Assembly (NCBI GenBank): GCA_012031265.1
Contig: JAAUTY010000016.1
Location: 1 to 64,000 of the forward strand
Length of the DNA: 64,000 nucleotides
Direction: 5' to 3'
Source: Spirulinaceae cyanobacterium SM2_1_0
GTDB lineage: Bacteria > Cyanobacteriota > Cyanobacteriia > Cyanobacteriales > Spirulinaceae
Position 1 is the first letter of the stretch, and each line of letters starts with the position of its first letter. The notes under the pieces were generated by a model. The model was given only the letters and a program-made list of their open reading frames with translations, did no database searches and was not told the DNA's origin. Below are positions 44,384 through 53,383 of the stretch, in pieces. The position numbers and the translations under genes are program-made.

Positions 44384-46867
44384 GTGCTAGTTGAAACCGA
44401 ACCCGCGATCGCCCTTGTCGAAGATGCGACGCAAGAGTTACTTGCCTGGGCAACGGAGATTGACCATTCCAAGGACACTATTTTTGAGAAGGCGAGGCAA
44501 CTGGCTCGCAAGCTCGGCGCGCATTACCGAGCGGATGGTCTTGTGGAGATCGGCTTTTGGACGCCGAGCCTGATGGCACAGGTGATGCGGAAGCTGGAGA
44601 TTTATCTCGAAGTGCTGACGCCGCTTGACCCAATCGATCCCCGCGAGCGTGAGCAGATTGTCCGCTTTCGGCGCGATCGCCTCAACCTCGTCCAACAGGG
44701 CGAATTTCACTGGGGCGTCATTGCCGGGATGAAGCCCGGAAGACGCGGCGAACTCGGCTCCTTCTACTGGCTTCGCTACCTCGACCCCAACGATCTGCTG
44801 CAAGCGATTCGCGATCCCGTTCCGCACTCGCTCCCCTACGGTGTTTTTGGGCCAGCCGAACTCTACGATGTTGATGATCTACAACGTGATCGCGCTGACC
44901 TCGACTACTTTGCTCGTACCGGGGCATCCCACGTTCCGGGGGCAACGGTGCCCCGTATCCCGCGCGTGCGATCGCCCCGCAACATCCTGCAACTCCACAT
45001 CGGCACCGCCTCCGAAGGCAGCTCCTTTGAAGGCCTCGCCCAAGTCTACCAGCAGATCTCCGATAAGTTGGCTCGCGGCGAAGCGCTGACCCCCGCCGAA
45101 GAAAACTACATCGGCTACGACGCGGTGCAGTTTCTACCCGTAGAACCAACTATTGAATACCGCGACGAATACAGCCCCGAGAGCGAATTTTTCTCCTTCG
45201 TCGGCGACGAGGGCAATGGCATCGTCAGCATCGAACTGACCAAGCCCAATACCCAGGATTGGGGCTACGACGTACCGATTGTCGGTTCCAGCGCGACCAA
45301 TCCGGCCCTGCTCGCCAGCCTGCGCCCTGATGAAACTGTCGATCTCATTGCCACACTGCACAACTTCTCAACCGGGCCGATTCAGGTCATTTACGACGTT
45401 GTTTACGGCCACGCTGACAACCAATCGGAACTACTGCTCTCCTACCACTTCCTCAAAGGGCCGAATATGTACGGCCAGGATCTCAACCATCAATTGCCGA
45501 TGGTGCGGGCAATTTTCCTTGAGATGCAGCGGCGCAAGATTAACACCGGTGCTGATGGTATTCGTGTCGATGGCGGTCAGGATTTCCGCTTTTTTAATCC
45601 CCTATCCGGACGGGTTGAATATGACGATGCTTATCTCAAAGCGATGAGTCATGTTGTGCAAGAGATCGGTGACCATCAACGCCTCCTTTTTACAATCTAC
45701 GAAGATGGTCGCCCCTGGCCACAGGAGGGTTGGGAAGAGATTTCAACTTATCGCGAACTCATTCAAATTGAACCGGAATCTTATCAGTGGGGGCCGCTGA
45801 TTTTTGCTCACAACACCCCGACGCTGCGAGGCTTCTGGGAGCGCAAATGGCGACGAGTTTGTGAAGTGATCTACGAAGAAGATCACTGGATCACCGGCTG
45901 TGCCAACCATGACACCGTTCGACGCGGCAACCAAGTGGCAACTGATGCGGAGATTAACTGGAATCTCGGTAATTCCTTGCCGGAAGTGCTTCGCAATGCC
46001 TATGACAATCCGGCGGTCACCCTCTGGGTCTACGGCTTTAGTCCTGGTTTGCCTATGGACTTTATTAATGCCACCATGCACGCGCCCTGGATGTTTTTTC
46101 GCAACACCGATGAGCGTTATGGGGTCAAGGTCGTGTCCGAGGAAGTTGGCTTCCTGGACTGGCAAGTCACCCCGGAGATGTTTCGCAAGGCGGGTAACTT
46201 CAAGCGTCTCAAAGCCCAAGGATTTAAGCATCTGGATGAACTGCGCGAGTTCGGCAGCATTTTGCAGGATGTGATGGCGGAAAAGGACTTCAATATTTCC
46301 GAAGTGGTCAAAGCGGTGCGGCTTTGTATGGAAGGAGATGATGCGTGTGAGGTTCCACGGGTGCGATCGCTCACCCGCCCCGGGATGCTGCGTTTCCTCG
46401 CCAAGCTCGACCTGGATCGCCTCAAAGGCTTCGCGCGGCAGTTTATGGAAGACTGCTACGAGCTGTGCAATGTCTCGCACTATACGAAGAAAGTGGCTGC
46501 CGAACGTGCCCACTACAACCTGCAACTGCGCCAGTTTCGTCACCACAACGCTTGGCTGCAAGTCAATCTCTCCGGTACAGATCGCTTCAATAAAATTAGC
46601 AGCGGTGAAAACACGCTGTTTTATGGCAGTCGTAGCGACCCGCAGCATGAGGAAACGCGGGTGGCGATGGTGGCGCACTTGGGCGGTGAACCCTGCCTGG
46701 TGCAATTGCAGGAGTGGCTGCAACTGGATGTGAATGAATGGGACGTAGCGATCGCCTCTCCCGGTCTCGATCCCAAGACCCTGCAAGCCGACCTCAGTGA
46801 ATTCAAGCTGCAAGACTCGCAAGCACTGCTACTCGTGCCGCGCGCTGCCGCGTCAGCCACAGCCTGA
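44384..46867 (+). CDS. gghA: glucosylglycerol hydrolase (GH13-like)
   Basis: 827 aa, GTG start. GH13 catalytic features: GADGIRVDGGQDFRFF holds the nucleophile Asp, FTIYEDGRPWP the general acid Glu, and CANHDTVRRG the His-Asp pair. A long N-terminal helical region precedes it. YDVVYGHADNQSELLLSYHF and INATMHAPWMFFRNTDERYG match by recall the cyanobacterial GghA family (Synechocystis Slr1670), which hydrolyses the compatible solute glucosylglycerol after osmotic down-shift. This implies glucosylglycerol as an osmolyte. gg synthesis genes are not in the window. Confidence 0.85.
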   Translation: MLVETEPAIALVEDATQELLAWATEIDHSKDTIFEKARQLARKLGAHYRADGLVEIGFWTPSLMAQVMRKLEIYLEVLTPLDPIDPREREQIVRFRRDRLNLVQQGEFHWGVIAGMKPGRRGELGSFYWLRYLDPNDLLQAIRDPVPHSLPYGVFGPAELYDVDDLQRDRADLDYFARTGASHVPGATVPRIPRVRSPRNILQLHIGTASEGSSFEGLAQVYQQISDKLARGEALTPAEENYIGYDAVQFLPVEPTIEYRDEYSPESEFFSFVGDEGNGIVSIELTKPNTQDWGYDVPIVGSSATNPALLASLRPDETVDLIATLHNFSTGPIQVIYDVVYGHADNQSELLLSYHFLKGPNMYGQDLNHQLPMVRAIFLEMQRRKINTGADGIRVDGGQDFRFFNPLSGRVEYDDAYLKAMSHVVQEIGDHQRLLFTIYEDGRPWPQEGWEEISTYRELIQIEPESYQWGPLIFAHNTPTLRGFWERKWRRVCEVIYEEDHWITGCANHDTVRRGNQVATDAEINWNLGNSLPEVLRNAYDNPAVTLWVYGFSPGLPMDFINATMHAPWMFFRNTDERYGVKVVSEEVGFLDWQVTPEMFRKAGNFKRLKAQGFKHLDELREFGSILQDVMAEKDFNISEVVKAVRLCMEGDDACEVPRVRSLTRPGMLRFLAKLDLDRLKGFARQFMEDCYELCNVSHYTKKVAAERAHYNLQLRQFRHHNAWLQVNLSGTDRFNKISSGENTLFYGSRSDPQHEETRVAMVAHLGGEPCLVQLQEWLQLDVNEWDVAIASPGLDPKTLQADLSEFKLQDSQALLLVPRAAASATA

Positions 46868-46930
46868 ATGTTGATCTGAAGTTGAACATCAACGGCACCA
46901 GAAACCCCAGCAACCCCATCCGCTGCGCTC

Positions 46931-49144
46931 GTGACTGCCTCTACGACTACACCCGACTCCCCCGCTGACCTCACCGACGCGCTGAAGCAGTATTTTGGCT
47001 ATGACTCCTTCCGCCCGGGTCAGCGCCAGATCGTCGCGGCTGCTCTCGCTGGGCGCGACCAACTGGTGGTCATGCCCACCGGTGGCGGCAAATCGCTCTG
47101 TTTTCAACTCCCGGCACTCCTGCAACCCGGTTTGGTGATCGTCGTCTCGCCGCTGATCGCGCTCATGCACGATCAGGTGACGGCGCTGAAGGCCAATGGC
47201 ATCGCGGCGACTTATCTCAATAGCAGTTTAGAGTTCGAGCAGATTCGCCGCCGCGAGCGCGCCGTGCAGGCCGGTCAGGTGAAATTGCTCTATGTCGCTC
47301 CCGAACGGTTGCTGAGTGAGGGATTTCTGAGATTCCTGGATGACCTGGCAGCAGACAATCGCCTGGTGAGCTTCGCGATTGACGAAGCTCACTGTGTCTC
47401 CGAGTGGGGGCACGACTTCCGGCCGGATTATCGGCAGTTGGGAGGGTTGCGCGATCGCTATCCCGGTTTACCCTTCATGGCGTTGACGGCGACTGCCACC
47501 GAGCGCGTCCGCCAAGACATCATCATGCAACTGCGTCTGCGCGAGCCGCATTGCCATGTCGCCAGTTTCAACCGCCACAATCTCTACTACGAAGTCCGCG
47601 AAAAACGGGGCGATCGCCAAGCCTACAACGAACTCCTAGCCTTACTCGAGCAGAACCAAGGCGCGACGATCATCTATCGCTTTAGCCGCAAGCGGGTCGA
47701 ACAACTGACTGAAAAGTTGACCACGGATGGGTTTGAGGCACTCCCCTACCACGCCGGTTTGCCAGCGGCAACACGCACCGAGCACCAGGAGCGCTTCATC
47801 CGCGACGATGCCCGCATCATCGTCGCCACGATCGCCTTCGGCATGGGCATCAACAAGCCGGATGTCCGCCTGGTGGTGCATTATGACCTGCCGCGCAGCC
47901 TCGAAAGCTACTACCAAGAATCGGGTCGGGCCGGACGGGACAGCGATCCCGCCCATTGCCTACTCTTCTTTGGCAGTGGCGATATCCGCAACATTCAGTA
48001 TCTCATCGACCAAAAATCTGATCCCGACGAGCAACGCATCGCCTCGCAGCAACTGCGACAGGTCACGGACTATGCCGAAGGCACCAACTGCCGCCGTCAG
48101 ATTCAGCTCGGGTATTTTGGCGAGGCCTTTCCAGGCGGCTGCGACAACTGCGACAACTGCCGCTATCCGAAGCCGCTCGAAGATTGGACGATTGCCGCCC
48201 AGAAATTTCTCTCCTGTGTCGCCCGCGTGCGCGAGCGCTTCGGGACGGCGCACATTATCAATATTTTACGTGGCTCCAAGGAGCGGCAAGTCCTCGAACG
48301 CCGCCACCATGAACTCTCGACCTATAACATCGGACGCGATCGCTCCGTGAACGAATGGCGACTGCTCGCCCGCACCCTACTGCACCAAGGCTTGGTCAGC
48401 GAGACCAATGATGGCTACCGCGTCCTCAAGCTCAATGCCTACAGTTGGGAGATTTTACGCAAACAGCGCCAGGTCATGGTCGCTGTGCCCCAGCAGCAAG
48501 CGGTTGTCACCGCGCAACCCGACGAACTGAGTGCGGAAGAACGCGAGCTGTTTGATCGCCTGCGTGATCTGCGGAAGAGTTTAGCCCAGGAGCAAGGTGT
48601 TCCCCCCTATGTCATTTTTCATGACGCCAACCTACGCGAGATGGCGGCGCGACGACCGCAAACCGACGCGCAATTTATGGCGATTTCCGGGGTCGGCAAC
48701 CGCAAGCGGGAGCAGTATGGCGAGCCGTTTATGGACATGATTCGGGATTTTTGTACCGAGCGTGGCTTGGAAGCGGATCGCTCAACGCCAGCGCCGCCGC
48801 CTCACCAGCGGGCGAGCGATCGCCTGCCCAGTACCACAGCGAAGCAAACCCTGGCGTTGTATCGGCGCGGTTTGAGTCCGAGTGAAATTGCGACGGAGCG
48901 GGGCTACCGGCGGGCGACGATCATGACGCACTTGGCCGAATTGCTCAGCAAGGGGGAGGATATCGATCTGGATGACCTAATCGAGCCGGCGCGGCGACAG
49001 GAAATCGAGGCGGCGATCGCCCATCTCGACTATCCCAAACATCTCAGCGCCGTCTTCCAGTACCTTGACGGCCGCTTCACCTACGAGGAGATCCGCCTCG
49101 TCTACGCCGCCCCGCCGCCATCTAGTACAAGGCGGCGGAAATGA
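46931..49144 (+). CDS. recQ: ATP-dependent DNA helicase RecQ
   Basis: 737 aa, GTG start. Motif 0 FRPGQRQIV, Walker A PTGGGKSLCFQLPA, DEAH box FAIDEAHCVSEWGHDFRPDY, motif III LTATATERVRQDI, motif VI QESGRAGRD, then the RQC zinc region (NCRRQIQLGYFGEAFPGGCDNCDNC), winged helix, HRDC (LRDLRKSLAQEQGVPPYVIF...ISGVGNRKREQYG) and a C-terminal helicase-associated HTH. 3'-5' unwinding in recombination and fork repair. The last residues (SSTRRRK) and stop come from a 111-bp element inserted at the 3' end. Confidence 0.96.
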   Translation: MTASTTTPDSPADLTDALKQYFGYDSFRPGQRQIVAAALAGRDQLVVMPTGGGKSLCFQLPALLQPGLVIVVSPLIALMHDQVTALKANGIAATYLNSSLEFEQIRRRERAVQAGQVKLLYVAPERLLSEGFLRFLDDLAADNRLVSFAIDEAHCVSEWGHDFRPDYRQLGGLRDRYPGLPFMALTATATERVRQDIIMQLRLREPHCHVASFNRHNLYYEVREKRGDRQAYNELLALLEQNQGATIIYRFSRKRVEQLTEKLTTDGFEALPYHAGLPAATRTEHQERFIRDDARIIVATIAFGMGINKPDVRLVVHYDLPRSLESYYQESGRAGRDSDPAHCLLFFGSGDIRNIQYLIDQKSDPDEQRIASQQLRQVTDYAEGTNCRRQIQLGYFGEAFPGGCDNCDNCRYPKPLEDWTIAAQKFLSCVARVRERFGTAHIINILRGSKERQVLERRHHELSTYNIGRDRSVNEWRLLARTLLHQGLVSETNDGYRVLKLNAYSWEILRKQRQVMVAVPQQQAVVTAQPDELSAEERELFDRLRDLRKSLAQEQGVPPYVIFHDANLREMAARRPQTDAQFMAISGVGNRKREQYGEPFMDMIRDFCTERGLEADRSTPAPPPHQRASDRLPSTTAKQTLALYRRGLSPSEIATERGYRRATIMTHLAELLSKGEDIDLDDLIEPARRQEIEAAIAHLDYPKHLSAVFQYLDGRFTYEEIRLVYAAPPPSSTRRRK

Positions 49145-49232
49145 GATGCCCATTCAGGAGCCGTAGGATGCCTGTATTGTCTGCACTCATCACTCAAAAC
49201 TCAGAACTCAAAATTCCGCGTAGCGGTACTAG
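49122..49232 (-). repeat. 111-bp CTAG element, copy D
   Basis: Reverse orientation, both CTAG ends intact. Its GTACAAGGCGGCGGAAATGA end is translated as the tail of RecQ and supplies the TGA stop. Confidence 0.9.
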
Positions 49233-49585
49233 GTAGAGGACTGACGCTCGATAACGCCTCAAATCTCCCGAAATCGGGGGGCTGAGGGGGGTCAAATACA
49301 GCATCTTGAGCTTCATCGAGAGCTGCGTATCCGCAGTAGCCCCGCTTGGGAAAGGGTTGGGGAATCGCGCTGAGTGATCAGGGATGGAGAGCGGATCTGG
49401 GATCAGACCCGTAAACCGGCTACCACCACTCGCAGTTCGCGGCTCCCATTGCATGATGGCAGGCGGCTCGCTACACTGTGGGCACTTGCGGCGCGATCCC
49501 AACCGTGACCGCCCATCAACCCTAACCGACGACCGTTCGCTCGCAAAGAACCTGTGGTGTTGAGATCGCAGAACTGGGGCTGCTT
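49233..49585. other. intergenic region, no gene seen
   Basis: About 350 bp. Contains a G-rich imperfect hairpin (CTCCCGAAATCGGGGGGCTGAG). A leftward frame encodes CPQCSEPPAIMQWEPRT but without family resemblance. No RNA gene recognised. Confidence 0.4.
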
Positions 49586-50371
49586 ATGGAATCATTCGCA
49601 TTAACTTACTGGGTTTTGGCGTTCGAGGCTGACGACCGTGAGGCTCACTGCCAGCGAACCAGGTTTGCCTGGCTCCTGGCAACGGCCATATTTCTACCGG
49701 GCAGTGGGGCGATCGCATCACCCCTGCCAACCTTTGAATTCGAGCCAGATGGAGATTATTCGCTGGCGCAGGATGCCACCGTGGCAACATTTCAGCTTGA
49801 TACAATCGTCAAGCTACAAAAGCCGGAAGTGAGAGCAGACGCGGCACCAACAACAGAGCAGGAAGAATTCGCACCTAGCGCCGGGGTGGGCGATCGCGAC
49901 CCTGAGACCAGCGCTGTGGAAGTCGTTCCAGCCGCCGCCGCACCCATCCCCCCCGCTTGGCAAGAAGAATTCCCGACTGAATCGACTCCCGTCGCTCAGC
50001 CACCGGACTTTCGGCAGTGGGTCGAGCTGCGGCTGGAGGCAAGAGCACGGGATCGCCAAGCGGCGGCTGAAGCCGCCGCCGCACCCCGCAGTAGCTACCG
50101 CTACTATCCCCGTCCCTACTACAGCCGGGCAACCATCCCAGATGAGCTAAAGATTTCGCCCTTCAACCTCGTTTATCGCGCCTACCAAGGGGGCTTCAAG
50201 GACTCCGAAATTCCCAGCTACGGCGCGTTGCTGACCGCTTACAGGTCGGGCAAGATTGCCCCGGAAGATTTGGTGCGGGCGGGCATTGTCCAAGGACGGC
50301 TGACGGCGGCTGATCTCTACGACCAAAGCTACCTGCAAGCGGTCAAGAGCCAAATGGAAAATCTCGATTGA
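49586..50371 (+). CDS. hypothetical exported protein
   Basis: 261 aa. A hydrophobic stretch at about 27-45 (FAWLLATAIFLPGSGAIASP) resembles a late signal peptide, so the true start may be later than ATG 49586. The middle is Pro/Ala/Glu-rich. A C-terminal folded part (YRYYPRPYYSRATIPDELKI, SPFNLVYRAYQGGFKDSEIP, SYGALLTAYRSGKIAPEDLV) looks like a small helical domain. Not recognised. Confidence 0.65.
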   Translation: MESFALTYWVLAFEADDREAHCQRTRFAWLLATAIFLPGSGAIASPLPTFEFEPDGDYSLAQDATVATFQLDTIVKLQKPEVRADAAPTTEQEEFAPSAGVGDRDPETSAVEVVPAAAAPIPPAWQEEFPTESTPVAQPPDFRQWVELRLEARARDRQAAAEAAAAPRSSYRYYPRPYYSRATIPDELKISPFNLVYRAYQGGFKDSEIPSYGALLTAYRSGKIAPEDLVRAGIVQGRLTAADLYDQSYLQAVKSQMENLD

Positions 50372-50429
50372 GATCCAACTCTTGCTAAGCTGCTTGACTA
50401 TTCTGGTCGCAGGCGGGCAGTCCGAGACC

Positions 50430-50554
50430 TTAAACGGATGTGGAGGCAGGCCTCAGACTGCCGCCAAGGGAGCCGCAGCCGGTGAAGCGTCAACCCATCG
50501 AAAGGCTCTAGCCTGGTAGGAATCTTCGCCCTGCTAGTGCGGAGAGGATGTCAA
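50430..50554 (+). mobile_element. right-end remnant of an IS200/IS605-type TnpB element
   Basis: The stretch GGTGAAGCGTCAACCCATCG, then a hairpin region AGGAATCTTCGCCCTGCTAG and GCGGAGAGGATGTCAA, is the form seen at the 3' end of cyanobacterial TnpB transposons (canonical ...AGGAATCCCCGCCC...GGGGAGGATGTCAA), where the omega/reRNA scaffold and right end overlap. No tnpB or tnpA gene is present, and the hairpin has lost complementarity. Confidence 0.55.
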
Positions 50555-50611
50555 TGTTGAATCTCATGCGCTTCGTGCTATGAGCCAAGCCATGAGCTAG
50601 CATGAATGCCC

Positions 50612-51499
50612 TCACGCCAGCGGCAGAATGCGATGGAAGTCATCGTAGTCAATGCTGCGATCGCCCGTCTGCGGATCGATAGTGACGACATCCACAAAGC
50701 GCCGCTCCGGCAGAATATCAGGTGCCAAATAAATGTGGCGAGCGTGAATGGTTTGCGAGACGGTCGTGTCCAAGCCGGTCATGCTCACGACGATTTGCAT
50801 ATCGGAGTTTAGTAAAGCTTCACCTTCAGAGCCGTAGAATGGACTGTCGGCGTCGAGCGGATGCATGACCATCCAGCTCAGCGCAAACACCGGGCTGTCC
50901 GAGCGCATTAGCTTCAGGGCACGCACGCGCCGAATCCGTAATGTCCCGTCGGGGTTTTCCGGCAAGACGACATTGACCTTGACTTGGGCTTCGACGATCA
51001 GGCTGCTGCGCTGGTTGGCGGCGCGAAACATCAGCGTCGGCACTCCTTCATAAGGGCAGATCACCGCCACACGACTGAAGAGAATCTGCGCCGTCGGCTG
51101 CGAAAAGCGAGCGAACATCAAGCCCGTCGCCATCGCCACCCCGACCAAACCGATGAACACTTCCAACACCACCAGCGCATTGGCATAGGGCGTAATCGGA
51201 TACATCGCCCCGTAGCCGATCGTCGCCATCGTCTGCACGCTGAAGAAAAAGGCATCCCAAAAGGAACCGGGGCGGGCATTTTCGATATTCGGGGCGCGTT
51301 CGGCTAGGTAGGCGATCGCAAACAGCAGATTTAGCGCGATGTAGGTGAAGCTGATGCCACCGAGCAGGGTCGGCCAGGACATGGTGAACAGCCAGTGATA
51401 CAAGTTAGCCCAGGTGAATTGAGTCGCGCCGTAGCGCAGAATCCGCGTCGGGCCGAGCTGCATGATACGAGGTGGGCGGCGAGTCGGGGGGATGCTCAT
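50612..51499 (-). CDS. inward-rectifier-type potassium channel (KirBac)
   Basis: 295 aa. Two TM helices (WPTLLGGISFTYIALNLLFAIAYL; YANALVVLEVFIGLVGVAMATGLMFARFS) flank a pore helix and the filter TIGYG in FFFSVQTMATIGYGAMYP. The C-terminal 170 residues form the immunoglobulin-like cytoplasmic gating domain (AVICPYEGVPTLMFRAANQR, LSWMVMHPLDADSPFYG, IVVSMTGLDTTVSQTIHARH). Length and order fit bacterial Kir channels, regulated by phospholipid, pH or cations. The gene is alone, followed by the AT-rich island on its 5' side. Confidence 0.95.
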   Translation of the reverse strand: MSIPPTRRPPRIMQLGPTRILRYGATQFTWANLYHWLFTMSWPTLLGGISFTYIALNLLFAIAYLAERAPNIENARPGSFWDAFFFSVQTMATIGYGAMYPITPYANALVVLEVFIGLVGVAMATGLMFARFSQPTAQILFSRVAVICPYEGVPTLMFRAANQRSSLIVEAQVKVNVVLPENPDGTLRIRRVRALKLMRSDSPVFALSWMVMHPLDADSPFYGSEGEALLNSDMQIVVSMTGLDTTVSQTIHARHIYLAPDILPERRFVDVVTIDPQTGDRSIDYDDFHRILPLA

Positions 51500-51593
51500 G
51501 GTTGTAGGCAGGGCAATGCGGGTTATTGGTGAGTTATGCAGCCATGCAGGCTACTGATAAATACCCAGATGGACTTATCTTGCAGTTTCGAGT

Positions 51594-52145
51594 TCACCGC
51601 ATCATATCTTCCCACCAGCCTAGTAAAGGATGACTGTGGTGTGGGATGTAACGTCCTCTGGTTCGTATAGCGGTAAGCACAGATCGTAAAGTAACAGAAG
51701 AAATATTCTCTGCCTCTGACCAATGCCTGACTATTGCTAAAGTCGATAGAATTTGCAGGTTGGGCGCTTCCCGTTGAAAAAAGGAAATTGCTTTCTTATC
51801 ATCAGTAGCGATTACCCATTGTCGATGCACTGCAATTGCACAGGTTGCTGATTCACCATCATCTCCCAGCTCAAAAACATAGTTTACAAATGTTTCTTCC
51901 TCACTCTCTGAATTAAAATCCACAACTGCAAGTAACCCCTTTTTCATAGCTGCTTCAAACTGGTTTGTATCTTCGTCATTCTCGTCTGTCAGGCGTTGGA
52001 GAGTCAGCAGTTCTCTTTCTCTGACGACTTCAGTAACTACGACTTGAGCTGGTATAGACTGTATAATCTCGATCAAATATCCAGAAGCACAGAAGTTCAA
52101 GACACAGCAGGCATCAAAAACTACATGGGAGCGTTTGATTTCCAT
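51594..52145 (-). CDS. PIN-like nuclease-fold protein
   Basis: 183 aa. HVVFDACCVLNFCASGYLIE holds the first acidic residue, VVVTEVVRERELL the second, GDDGESATCAIAVHRQWVIATDDKKAI the G-E...A and DD of the PIN (DUF3368-like) pattern. Such proteins act as toxin RNases; here it is the last gene of an AT-rich operon and starts 17 bp after the XRE-ImmA/IrrE gene. That gene order fits an effector controlled by the upstream protease/regulator. Confidence 0.7.
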   Translation of the reverse strand: MEIKRSHVVFDACCVLNFCASGYLIEIIQSIPAQVVVTEVVRERELLTLQRLTDENDEDTNQFEAAMKKGLLAVVDFNSESEEETFVNYVFELGDDGESATCAIAVHRQWVIATDDKKAISFFQREAPNLQILSTLAIVRHWSEAENISSVTLRSVLTAIRTRGRYIPHHSHPLLGWWEDMMR

Positions 52146-52162
52146 AACTTATCTCCCAATCC

Positions 52163-53365
52163 TTACGCCTGACGCAAATCCAGATAGGCAGATTCTTCTT
52201 CCATCCCGCTGGAATGTTCGCGTAGTATTTCTGCTATGCGTCGCGCTTCTAACCGATCAACACCAAGGAAATCTGCAAAGCGTCCTTCGGTTATAAGCCC
52301 TTGCTCCAAAGCTTCGATAGCAAGATGTTGGTAGTGGATAGGGAAAATATCCGCCCGCTGGTCGATTTCTTCTAAACCCAGCTCTTTTTGTACTTGTCTA
52401 ACCTTTAACCCTCGATCTCGCAAACGATCTAAAGTTCCGGATGGAATAAGTTTTATATCTTCCAACCGATAACCAAGGGCTTCTATAGACACCCCATAAT
52501 AATGAGCAAGAGTAAATAAATTAGTTGGAGTAAACTTGCCATGAGTCTGATACATATCGTTGAAGCGTTTCATCAAGCCACTAGTTGGCATTAAAAAGTA
52601 GTTTGGAAAGGCGTCTCCCAAATGTTCACTCCTTGGTTTTCTTTGATGTTTTTTTTCGTAATCAGTGTAATCAATCACAGGCTTGCAACGGTGAGCCAGA
52701 AAGTGTAAATATTCATGTGCCAGTGACCAACGGCGTCGTTCTTCTGGATGATTAGAGTTGATGGCGACACATCCACCCAATTCCTCGCCATAGCTATAGA
52801 ATCCTGAATACTTGGGCGGCATTTCCAAATAGAAAATGCGAAGTCCCACACTTTGTTCTAGAATGTCTCGCAGAAGAGGAATGGGGCCATCACCAAGCCC
52901 AAGCCTCTGACGCTCTGCAATTGCGATGCTTTCCGCAGCCGCCTCTAAAGGCATATCTGTTACATCATATTCTTGAGGATAGTTTTGAGGTAAAGGAGCA
53001 TCAACAACATTCTCAAGCTCTAAATAATTGTGACAAAGTTCTTCCAATCGCTGAATACTTGAACTAATTAGTGCCTCTTCCTTAGTGTTCCGCTGGTAAG
53101 CCGCACGGAACTGAACCTCAAATGGCTCAGTGATAGGACTGGAACGAACGAAATCGCTGACAGCTCGTCCGTAAGCACGAGCTAATTTTATCAATTCATT
53201 TGGCTTTAGGCGCCGCTCTCCCTTTTCAATGGCAACAATGGTAGTGCGTGCAGCGTCAATAACCTTAGCCGCATCAGCTTGGGTCAGCCCGCTCTTCTTC
53301 CGCGCCTGTTGTAGGAGTGCTCCTAATTTTCGTAAATCAATCTTGTCGAGAATGTTGTTAGCCAT
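52163..53365 (-). CDS. XRE regulator fused to ImmA/IrrE metallopeptidase
   Basis: 400 aa. N-terminal HTH_XRE (LGALLQQARKKSGLTQADAA, TTIVAIEKGERRLKPNELIK), then an ImmA/IrrE zinc peptidase with the HEYLH motif (WSLAHEYLHFLAHRC) and a downstream region (FLMPTSGLMKRF, LAHYYGVSIEALGYRL) that is standard. Such fusions sense damage or a ligand and cleave a repressor or themselves to derepress neighbours, as in IrrE/ImmA systems. Located between the QueC-like and PIN-like genes; likely regulator of the island. Confidence 0.93.
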   Translation of the reverse strand: MANNILDKIDLRKLGALLQQARKKSGLTQADAAKVIDAARTTIVAIEKGERRLKPNELIKLARAYGRAVSDFVRSSPITEPFEVQFRAAYQRNTKEEALISSSIQRLEELCHNYLELENVVDAPLPQNYPQEYDVTDMPLEAAAESIAIAERQRLGLGDGPIPLLRDILEQSVGLRIFYLEMPPKYSGFYSYGEELGGCVAINSNHPEERRRWSLAHEYLHFLAHRCKPVIDYTDYEKKHQRKPRSEHLGDAFPNYFLMPTSGLMKRFNDMYQTHGKFTPTNLFTLAHYYGVSIEALGYRLEDIKLIPSGTLDRLRDRGLKVRQVQKELGLEEIDQRADIFPIHYQHLAIEALEQGLITEGRFADFLGVDRLEARRIAEILREHSSGMEEESAYLDLRQA

Positions 53366-53383
53366 AGCGTTTCCTTTCCAGCC

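Noticed and set aside
45743-46822. 359-codon open frame antisense to gghA
   Set aside because: It lies fully opposite a well-conserved glycoside hydrolase and shows no domain of its own; long antisense frames are expected in GC-rich coding DNA.
49194-49502. 102-codon leftward frame with a CPQC motif after recQ
   Set aside because: It begins inside a 111-bp element and has no second metal motif or family resemblance; most likely chance.
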